Source: DATMER01 sp963741305 (GTDB taxonomy: Bacteria > Acidobacteriota > Thermoanaerobaculia > Multivoradales > UBA5704). Taken from it: a stretch of DNA of 64,000 nucleotides. Below the pieces are notes generated by a model. It saw only the letters and a program-made list of their open reading frames with translations. It was not told where the DNA came from and searched no databases. The DNA is taken from positions 8,122,001 to 8,186,000 of the forward strand of contig CAVUHL010000003.1 in assembly GCA_963741305.1 (NCBI GenBank), written 5' to 3'. Numbering within the stretch: the stretch's first letter is position 1; each line of letters opens with the position of its first letter. Below, piece after piece: positions 46,185 through 53,700 of the stretch. Both the position numbers and the translations under genes were made by a program.

Positions 46185-47231
46185 ATGAGATTCTACACCC
46201 AACAGCACCGTCACTACTGTGGAATCGACCTCCATGCGCGCAGCATGTTCGTCTGCATCCTTGATCGATCCGGCAAGACGCTGGTTCACAAGAAGATCGA
46301 CTGCGACCGAGACGAGCTCCTCCAAGTCCTTCGACCCTACCGCCGCAAGGACCTCGCCGTCGCCGTCGAGTGTGTCTTCTGCTGGTATTGGGTCGCCGAC
46401 GTATGCGCCCAGGAGGGGATCGAATTCGTCCTCGGTCATGCCCTCGACATGAAGGCGATTCACGGCGGCAAGTCCAAGAACGACCGTCTCGACTCCTACA
46501 AGATCGCCTCGCTTCTGCGCGGCGGCAATCTCCCCTACGCCTACGTCTACCCCCGCGACAAGCGAGCCACCCGCGACCTCATGCGGCGCCGGACCTTCTT
46601 GGTCAGAAAGCGCGCCGAGCTGCTCACCCATATCCAGAACACCAACACTCAGTACAACCTCCCTGCCTTCGAGGAGAGGATCGACAAGACCAAGGACCAT
46701 GGAGCCATCATCGAGCACTTCGACGACAGCAGTGTCCAGATGTCCATGGCCGCCGACGTGGCCCTGATCGAAACCTTCGACGAGGTCATCCGCGACCTCG
46801 AGCTCTTCCTGCTCCACGAGGTCCGAAAGGATCACGGGCACGGCTTCTCGTTGCTGCGCTCCATACCTGGAATCGGGGAGATCTTGGCTCTGACCCTGCT
46901 CTACGAGATCGATGACCTTGGACGCTTTCCCAGCGTAAAGGACTTCCTGTCCTACTCCCGACTTGTCAAGGGCAGGCATGAGTCCGCCGGCAAGACCACG
47001 AAGTCGACCGGCAGCAAGATCGGCAACGTCCACCTCAAGTGGGCCTTCTCCGAAGCCGCCGCCCTGTTCTTGCGTTGGAACGTGGCCGGCAGAAAGTACT
47101 TCAGCCGCATTGAGAAGAAACACGGCAAGGGCAAAGCTCTCAGCATACTGGCGGCCAAGCTCGGACGGGCCGTCTATTACATGCTGCTGCGCAAGAAGCC
47201 CTTCGACATGCAACGCTTTGTCAACGTTTAA
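46185..47231 (+). CDS. IS110-family transposase (DEDD RuvC-like, Tnp20 C-terminus)
   Basis: A 348-residue transposase starting at ATG 46185 after AAGGAGG. The N-terminal RuvC-like DEDD domain has YCGIDLHARSMFVCIL (first acidic residue), VAVECVFCWYWVAD and KAIHGGKSKNDRLDSYKIAS (last acidic pair). A coiled-coil linker follows, then the transposase IS116/IS110/IS902 C-terminal domain with LLRSIPGIGEILALTLLYEI and the serine-containing FLSYSRLVKG. Full family length. These enzymes insert DNA at sites chosen by an element-encoded bridge RNA. It is in phase with the interrupted surface gene. Confidence 0.95.
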   Translation: MRFYTQQHRHYCGIDLHARSMFVCILDRSGKTLVHKKIDCDRDELLQVLRPYRRKDLAVAVECVFCWYWVADVCAQEGIEFVLGHALDMKAIHGGKSKNDRLDSYKIASLLRGGNLPYAYVYPRDKRATRDLMRRRTFLVRKRAELLTHIQNTNTQYNLPAFEERIDKTKDHGAIIEHFDDSSVQMSMAADVALIETFDEVIRDLELFLLHEVRKDHGHGFSLLRSIPGIGEILALTLLYEIDDLGRFPSVKDFLSYSRLVKGRHESAGKTTKSTGSKIGNVHLKWAFSEAAALFLRWNVAGRKYFSRIEKKHGKGKALSILAAKLGRAVYYMLLRKKPFDMQRFVNV

Positions 47232-47877
47232 GGAGGAAAGAGGGTGAGCCCGCCGCCCAACTGGAGCCTCAAGGGCCGAGCCAGCAAGGACCTTTCGATC
47301 GGGCAGATCCGTGCGCCTCAGAGCGCGACCGAGGTCCATCGGCACACAGCCTGGCAGCCTGCCCCAGGGATTGGACACCCTCTTTCGCTCAGCTTTTCGC
47401 CAAGATGCCGAGATCGGAATCCCCCTCCCATGGCCTATGGATCCTGCCGGAGCTGTGGAAAGCGCGTGAGACGCGCTTCCCACAGCTCCTTGGACGGACG
47501 CCCTTCGGGCGCCGCCCACAGGCTCCACAGGCCCGGCGACGAAGATCGGCGTCTTGAATACAAGAAGATCTCGAGAAAGAGAAGGTGACTGCTCTGCCCC
47601 TTCCCCGAGCCCGCCGCATAACTGGACACGGTCGATCGACCGCGAGCCCGCACTTTGAATGGGCCGGCATGAGGGCACAGAAACGTTTCTAGGACGTGGA
47701 GCCACGGCTTCACACCGCCGCCCAGGCGGCGGCTGAGCCTCGATAGGTGTTTGGTGCAGGCAGTCCCTGCGCCGATTGAGAAACCAAGCAGAGGAGAGCA
47801 TCTTCATCCGACTCGCGGTCCTGATTGAGCTGGAGCCCCCCGCCCAGCTACTACGGACCCTCTATGCCTTGACCACC
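47232..47877. ncRNA. Structured right non-coding end of the IS1111-type element (candidate bridge RNA locus)
   Basis: The 646 bp after the transposase hold no convincing gene but strong secondary-structure signals. 47449-47489 is a long hairpin with arms GGAGCTGTGG and CCACAGCTCC, and inner arms AAGCGCGT and ACGCGCTT. A GCCCTTCGGGC stem-loop follows at about 47500. 47715-47732 is CCGCCGCCCAGGCGGCGG. A similar phrase, GAGCCCGCCGC plus two or three bases plus AACTGGA, occurs near 47244 and again near 47606. In the IS1111 subgroup the guide RNA is encoded in this right end. Its exact limits cannot be set from sequence alone. Confidence 0.45.
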
Positions 47878-47890
47878 GGGGGCCTCATAA

Positions 47891-48163
47891 GGGTTGTGCG
47901 GCATTCCGGTCGACGCAGGAGCCGTGTCGCTCAACTTGACCGCTGTTGCTCCATCCTCGAGCGGCCAGATTGTTCTTTTCCCAGGGAATGAACCTGTGCC
48001 TGAGACGAGCTCGGTCAGCTTCAAGAGCGGATCGACCCGGGCCAATAGCGCAGTCCTGTTGCTGGCGACCGACGCCTCGGGGACGCTCGCCGCTCAGGCA
48101 TCGCTGGCCAGCGGCGGCAGTCAGGTACACCTGGTCATCGACGTCAATGGATTCTTCAAGTAG
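47891..48163 (+). pseudogene. Giant SLH surface protein gene, 3' end
   Basis: The last 90 codons of the interrupted gene, from LCGIPVDAGAVSLNLTAVAP to the stop after HLVIDVNGFF. Together with FHTVTPCRVFDTR on the other side of the element this forms a complete C-terminal module that I recognise from large secreted proteins of Acidobacteria-like genomes (PCRVFDTR, CGIP, SLNLTAV, TRANSAVLLLA, VIDVNGFF). With both insertions removed the gene is one frame of about 1,709 codons. Alone this piece has no good start site. Confidence 0.85.
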
Positions 48164-48178
48164 AGCTGAGGATGAAGG

Positions 48179-48204
48179 CCCGCCGGAGGTGGCCCTCCGG
48201 CGGG
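48179..48204. terminator. Hairpin between convergent genes
   Basis: CCCGCCGGAGG and CCTCCGGCGGG form a perfect 11-bp stem with a TGGC loop, 16 bp after the stop of the surface-protein gene and 17 bp before the stop of the convergent glycine-zipper gene. There is no T-run, so intrinsic termination is possible rather than certain. Confidence 0.65.
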
Positions 48205-48220
48205 ATCGAATCAGATCGGC

Positions 48221-48643
48221 TTAGTGCCGGCAGCGGCCGTTGTGGCGGTGGTTGGCGCGGGCCCGGCGGTTGTAGTTCTGGCGGTTGTCGTTCCGGTAGG
48301 CCCGGCCGCGGTTGTTGCGGTAGGACTGCGACGCGTGATATTCCGCCTCGCGCTCGGCGTCCTGGCGGGCGCTCTTCTCCTGCTTGTAGTCGCTGTAGGC
48401 ACCGGCGGCGGCGCCCACCGAGGCACCTACGGCCGCTCCCTTGAGGAGCTCGACGCCGCTTCTCCGGCCCCGGACGACCTGGGTGACGGCGCCGATGGCG
48501 GCGCCGGCCGCGGCGCCCTTCACCAGACGGTCCGAGCCGCCGGTGTCACGGTCGCCGGCCTGGGCCGCAACCGCTCCGCCGAGGAACAGGACGGCCATCA
48601 GGAACACTGCGATGAAGACACGCTGTCTCGCCATGCTGAACAT
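48221..48643 (-). CDS. Exported glycine-zipper protein
   Basis: A 140-residue protein starting MFSMARQRVF after an AAGGAGAAGGAG run. The signal peptide ends near AVAAQAGD. Residues 35-80 contain Gly/Ala-zipper segments (LVKGAAAGAAIGAVTQVV and LLKGAAVGASVGAAAGAYSD) of the kind seen in outer-membrane-associated glycine-zipper proteins such as YMGG-type families. The C-terminal third is Arg/Asn/Tyr/His-rich and ends HRHNGRCRH. A membrane-inserting structural or stress-related role is likely, but there is no specific functional evidence. Confidence 0.82.
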   Translation of the reverse strand: MFSMARQRVFIAVFLMAVLFLGGAVAAQAGDRDTGGSDRLVKGAAAGAAIGAVTQVVRGRRSGVELLKGAAVGASVGAAAGAYSDYKQEKSARQDAEREAEYHASQSYRNNRGRAYRNDNRQNYNRRARANHRHNGRCRH

Positions 48644-48892
48644 TTCTCGTCTCCTTCTCCTTGAAGTCGTCCCGCTTCGATCCATATCTCAAGACTGACG
48701 ACTCTCTAATTTCTGCAGCGTCCCGGAGGGTCTCTCCGGGGTAGCTGCATAGACCATAGATCAAGAGCTATGCCAGGGCCGAGGCTGGCCCGTAAGATGC
48801 TGTCCAGCTGAGACTTAGGAGCGGATCGCGAAATCTCCGTCCGCCTTGGGAATGTCCCCTCCTCAGGACGGTTTGTCCCTCATGAAGGCCAG

Positions 48893-49273
48893 CTAGCTGA
48901 TGGGATTTGCCGCATACACGGTCTCCGGCTTCTTGAGCAGGCCTTTCTCCACGATGACGTCATCCGAATCGCCCAGGGTGCCGTTCGGACCGGCAGAGAT
49001 CAACTGGTAGAGGTCGTCCCGCAGGCGGCGGTAGTGGAGGGGGTTGCCCCACGCGTCGTCCATGGAGAGCTCCGCCCGCAGCATGGGATCGACGTCGCCG
49101 AGCTGGGCGGGGAAGGCATAGGCGCCGGTCGGATCGGTCGTAAGGTGGAGGTTCAGGGCATTGGCCCAATCGAAGAGCTGCTTTTCGGTCAGTGTCTGCT
49201 TGCCGCCGCATCCGGCTAGCAGGGCGGCCATCAGGAGGATGAGGAACAGCCCGGTCGAACGCAGTCGCACCAT
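48893..49273 (-). CDS. Small lipoprotein with pseudopilin-like C-terminus
   Basis: A 126-residue protein. MVRLRSTGLFLILLMAALLA precedes a lipobox LLAGC (Cys22), so the mature protein should be a lipoprotein of about 105 residues. The start at ATG 49273 follows AAAGGAGAAG. Its C-terminal half, MDDAWGNPLHYRRLRDDLYQ and SAGPNGTLGDSDDV, strongly resembles the C-terminal calcium-binding loop of type II secretion major pseudopilins (GspG). There is no pilin-type N-terminal helix and no secretion operon here. The relation to pseudopilins is probably domain-level only. Confidence 0.75.
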   Translation of the reverse strand: MVRLRSTGLFLILLMAALLAGCGGKQTLTEKQLFDWANALNLHLTTDPTGAYAFPAQLGDVDPMLRAELSMDDAWGNPLHYRRLRDDLYQLISAGPNGTLGDSDDVIVEKGLLKKPETVYAANPIS

Positions 49274-49344
49274 CTGCTTCTCCTTTGCTCCGGTTATGAA
49301 CGGCTTTGTGCCCTCCAGCCTATCATGGGCTAGGATTCGCAACC

Positions 49345-50748
49345 ATGATCCCCGTCCTGCTCGCGTTCTCTCTTCTGGCCGCTCCCGACCCCGGCTCCGC
49401 ACCCCGCACGATGCGGGTGGACTACTACCATTCGGGGGATGCCTCCCAGGAGCATTTCAGCCTGGACAAGGTCGTCCTCGAGCCCGGTGCCTGGCCGGGC
49501 AATCCGGCCCGGCCTGTCGATGACACTAACCTGGGCAAGTACCTCTTCGAGGTGCTGGACCGGGGGACCAACCGCGTCGTCTATTCGCGCGGTTTCGCGT
49601 CGATCTATGGCGAGTGGGAGACCACGGGCGAGGCACAGGAGGTCTGGCAGACGTTCCACGAGTCGCTCCGCTTCCCAGCGCCCTCTTCGCCTGTCCAGGT
49701 AGTCCTCAAGAAGCGCGACGCGCGCAATGCCTTCCGCGAGGTCTGGTCGGTGCTCGTCGATCCGGCGGACCCGTTCGTAGATTCGTCGGTGCCGTCCGCT
49801 CCCGGGGCGCTCCTGGAGATCGAGCGCAATGGCCCGCCGGCTGAGAAGGTCGATTTCCTGATCCTCGGCGACGGCTACACCGCGGCCGAGCGGGGCAAGT
49901 TCGAGAAGGACGCCCGCCGGCTGGCGGAGATCCTTTTTTCCACCTCTCCGTTCAAGGAGCGCCGCCGCGACTTCAACGTCTGGGGGCTCTGCCCGCCGGC
50001 CGCGGAGTCGGGGATCTCGCGTCCCTCCACCGGCATCCACCGCCGCTCTCCCGTGGGCGCCACTTACGACGCCTTCCGCTCCGAGCGCTACGTGCTGACC
50101 TTCGACAACAAGGCCCTGCGCGACGTGGCCGCCTTCGCGCCCTACGAGTTCGTCGAGATCCTGACCAACACCCGCACTTATGGCGGCGGCGGCATCTTCG
50201 GCCTCTTCTCAACCGTGGCCGCGGACAGCCTCTGGTCGCCGTACGTCTTCATCCACGAGTTCGGGCATCACTTCGCCGGGTTGGCCGACGAGTACTACAC
50301 CTCGGATGTGGCTTACGAGCCTGCGCAGGAGCTGGTGGAGCCTTGGGAGCCGAACGTCACGGCTCATATTGGCGGGGAGGACAGCCTCAAGTGGAAGGTT
50401 CTGGTCGAGCCCGGCACGCCGATCCCCACGCCCTGGTCCAAGGAGGCGTTCGAGAAGCATTCGGCGGAGATCCAGAAGCGCCGCCGGAAGATCCGCGCCG
50501 AGAACCGGCCGGAGGAGGAGATGGACGCCCTTTTCCTGGAGCAGCAGAAGGTGGAGACGAAGCTCCTGGGGAGCGAAAAGTTCGCGGGCAAGGTGGGGGC
50601 GTTCGAAGGGGCCAACTATTCGGCCAAGGGCTACTTCCGCGCCCAGGCCGACTGCATCATGTTTACCCGCAACGAGGTTCCCTTCTGCCACGTCTGCCAG
50701 CGCGGCATCGAGCGGGTCATCGACCTTTATACGCAGCCGGCCCCCTGA
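49345..50748 (+). CDS. Exported M64-family metallopeptidase
   Basis: A 467-residue protein. ATG 49345 gives a short signal peptide (IPVLLAFSLLAAPDPG). An N-terminal beta domain is followed by the M64 catalytic region: DFLILGDGYTAAERGKFEKD, FNVWGLCPPAAESGIS, and the zinc motif HEFGHHFAGLADEYY (His304, Glu305, His308), matching the HExxHxxGxxDE type of the IgA peptidase M64 family. A charged helical insertion (about 370-430; FEKHSAEIQKRRRKIRAE) precedes a Cys-containing end (DCIMFTRNEVPFCHVCQRG). The IgA specificity of the founding member should not be assumed; a secreted or periplasmic general peptidase is more likely. Confidence 0.92.
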   Translation: MIPVLLAFSLLAAPDPGSAPRTMRVDYYHSGDASQEHFSLDKVVLEPGAWPGNPARPVDDTNLGKYLFEVLDRGTNRVVYSRGFASIYGEWETTGEAQEVWQTFHESLRFPAPSSPVQVVLKKRDARNAFREVWSVLVDPADPFVDSSVPSAPGALLEIERNGPPAEKVDFLILGDGYTAAERGKFEKDARRLAEILFSTSPFKERRRDFNVWGLCPPAAESGISRPSTGIHRRSPVGATYDAFRSERYVLTFDNKALRDVAAFAPYEFVEILTNTRTYGGGGIFGLFSTVAADSLWSPYVFIHEFGHHFAGLADEYYTSDVAYEPAQELVEPWEPNVTAHIGGEDSLKWKVLVEPGTPIPTPWSKEAFEKHSAEIQKRRRKIRAENRPEEEMDALFLEQQKVETKLLGSEKFAGKVGAFEGANYSAKGYFRAQADCIMFTRNEVPFCHVCQRGIERVIDLYTQPAP

Positions 50749-50773
50749 GGCGGGTTAACATGGCTCGACCGCC

Positions 50774-53700
50774 ATGGCCGAGCCTTCTCCACGCCGCAAG
50801 CGCCTCCGCCGGATCCTCGTGTTCCTGGTGCTGCTGGCGTTGCTCCCCGTCGCGCTCTTTCTGGCTCTGCGCTCGTCGGGCTTCCGGCAGTCGGTCCTCC
50901 GGCAGATCGCGGGCTGGCTGAGGACGGAGTACGGGCTCGTCCTGAAAGCGGAGGATTTCGACGCCCGCTGGGATGGCTTCTCTCTCGACGGCGTCGAGGT
51001 CGGCGCGCCGGATGCCCGGCCGGTCTTCCGGGCCAGCCGGGTGGATGTCTCCATGGACATGCGGACCCTGCGCGGGCCGGTGCGGGTGATCCGGAACCTG
51101 GAGATCGAGGACGCCGTGCTCGACCTCTCGGCGCCCATCCCGAAGCTCCCCGAGTCGGACCCCAAGGCGCCGCCTGGCTTCAGCATCACCCGCTTGGTCC
51201 TCCGCCGCGCCTCGGTCCTCGGACCGCCTCCCGAGCCGCCCCTCTCCGATTGGGTGCGGAGCTGGCGGATCGGCGAGGTCGAGGGCGGCGGGTCGTATGT
51301 GGACGGCCGGTGGGACGTGAGCATCGAAAGCTCCAAAGCGCACGTCGAGCGCCCCGGCTTTCCTCCCTTGGACCTGAATCTGGGGACGCAGGTCGAGTAC
51401 AAGGACGGCGAGCCGATCCGGATCGTCTGGGTGCGGGCGAACGGCGACGGTGTCCGGCTCACCGGATCGGGCTTGGTCTCGACGCTGGAGGGGGCTTCGA
51501 GCTATGCGGCTTTCGACATCCAGGTCGAGCCCCGTCTTCTGGTCGCGAAAGCCCCGCCGGGAGGAAGCGTCCGCGCCAAGGGAGAGCTCTGGTTGCCCGA
51601 TACGCCCATGGGCAAGGTGGCGGTCGAGGCCCGCGGTGTCCCGGCGGAGGTCCTGCGGCCCTATGTGGATGCCGGGCTGTTTCAGGACCTCTCCCTGGCC
51701 GGAACGGTGGCGGATGCCGAAGCGGACCTCCAGCTCGAGCCGGCAGTGCAGGGGAAGGGAAAGGTTGCCTGGCGGCGGGGCGACCGGCAGCTCGTCCGCA
51801 TGGATCTGCAGGTGAAGGAGGATCAGGAGATCCGGCTGACCGCGGAAGGGGATCTCCTCCCGGGCTCACCGGGACGCCGGCACGTCCGCGGCACGGTCGT
51901 GGCTTCGACCTGGCCGGAGCTGGCCAATGGGACGGCGCAAGGGATCGACGCCGAGCTGCGGATTCCCAATCTTCCGAATGCACTGGCGGAGGCGCGGGCG
52001 CTCTGGCCTCGGCTGGTCCCGGCGCTTCCGGCGGGCGTTCCGGTGCAGGGGGCCCTTGAAGCGGACGTGCGGCTCTCCGGAGCTCTGACATCTCCGCTGG
52101 CCAAGGTGGATGCGTCCTGGGTGCCGGAGCCGGGGGCGAGGGTGAAGGTCCGGGCGGAGGGGCGGGTGGGGACTTGGACGGGATCGGCTCGGGCGGAGAT
52201 GGAAAATTTGGCCCTTACGGGCCGCCCTCACCCCCCGACCCCCTCTCCCGGTCCCCCGAGCACGCCCGCCCCGGGAGAGGGGGAGACTTACGGGCGGATT
52301 TCTGGCGTGATTTCGCTTTCCGGGTCTCCGCGCTCCTACCGAACGAGCGTCGATGCCGAGATTACCCAGGGCGCCTTCCCTCCGTATCTGGAGAGCTTGG
52401 AGCGGGGCCGGATCATTGGGGAAGGCTCCCTCGCGCTGCAGCCTCTGACCTACACGGGCACTCTGGACCTCGACGGCACGGGCCTCTTTGCCCGGCCGAA
52501 CGCGTCCTCGACCGCCCAGCTTGCCAGCTTTCAAGTCGAGTCGAACGGCACCCTCAAGCTGGAGCCGATCTCCTATGCCGGCAAGGTGTCCTTCTCGGGA
52601 GCCGGACTCGGCGGCATGGCGCTAGCCGAGCAACTGAACGTCGACTCGGACGGCACCTTCCACCTCGATCCGCTCTCCTACCAGGGCAAGATCGCTCTAG
52701 AGGGGACTCGCATCAACCTCCCAGACACGGTCCAAGCCGACCGTGTAGCTTTAGACGCCGAAGGCACCTTCTGTCTGAGCAAGTCTCCCCCTCTCCCGGG
52801 GCGGGCGTGCTCGGGGGACCGGGAGAGGGGGCCGGGGGGTGAGGGCTCCGTCCACCTGACCGCCGCCGGAGTCGAAATCCCCGCCGCAGGCGTCACCCTC
52901 CTCGACCTCCAAACCGAGGCGAGCACCGACGGCAAGGATGTCCGCATCGCCTCGCTAACCGGCTCGCTGCCCGAGGGGCGGACGTTCTCAGCCTCAGGAG
53001 GCTTTGCACTCGATCTCGAGACAGCCGACCTCGATCTGCGGCTGATCCGTCCGGTCGATCCTGTGCGCGAGGCCGAGCTGACGGCGACTCTCCGTAATGG
53101 GATCGTCGAGCTGTCCGCCCCCCGGATCGACACCGATGCCGGACCGGCGAGCCTGCGGGCCACGATCCCCCTCAGCGCACTGGCGCAGATTCCGGAGCTC
53201 GCGAAGCTCCCGGTCAAACCGGCTCCCGGCCAGATCGTCATTCATGCCCAGGCCCCCGAGGTGGACTCCATATCCCTGCTCAAAGCCCTGGGGATGGAGG
53301 CGCGGCCCGAGCGTCTGCGGGCGGGAGTCACGGCCGACCTCACCTTCGACCCCATGGCTCCAGCCGCCGGACGCGGCGAGATCCTCCTCGAGGGACTGAG
53401 CCTGGAGACGAAGGACGGGCGAGTGGCAGCGGAGGCCCCGGTGATCGCCCGGCTGGAGAGGGGGAGGCTGGAGCTGCAACCCGTCCGCCTCCAAGTCGAG
53501 AGCGAGGAGATCGGAGCGACCGCGATCGACGTGAAGGGGACGGCCGACCTCGATCCTGCGTGGAAGCCGACACAGGAGATGGCATCCCTCATCCGGAGCC
53601 TCTCGGCCGATGCCGGCGGCACCCTCGACGCAGCTCTCCTCAATCCCTTCCTCGAAGGGGGGATCGCCGCCGGGGCGCTGACTTTTTCAGCCTCGGCGAG

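Larger units (their letters stand above)
46113..47890. mobile_element. IS110-family element, IS1111 subgroup
   Basis: Boundaries come from restoring the host gene: AGGG at 46109-46112 joins to AGGG at 47890-47893, giving GCA GGG TTG TGC and the protein GLCGIP. Subterminal inverted repeats TGAGGCCCCC (46121-46130) and its complement (47878-47887) lie about 7 bp from the left end and 3 bp from the right, the layout described for the IS1111 subgroup. There is no long target duplication. The left non-coding end is about 72 bp and the right end about 659 bp. The exact end bases may shift by one to four because of the shared AGGG. Confidence 0.88.

Noticed and set aside
47389..47713. Short minus-strand frames in the right end of the IS1111-type element
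   Set aside because: They cross strong hairpins, have no ribosome binding site or recognisable motif; structured non-coding sequence explains the region better.
48644..48892. Possible small gene between the glycine-zipper gene and the lipoprotein gene
   Set aside because: No frame with start, ribosome binding site and sensible composition; it probably holds the promoter of the glycine-zipper gene.
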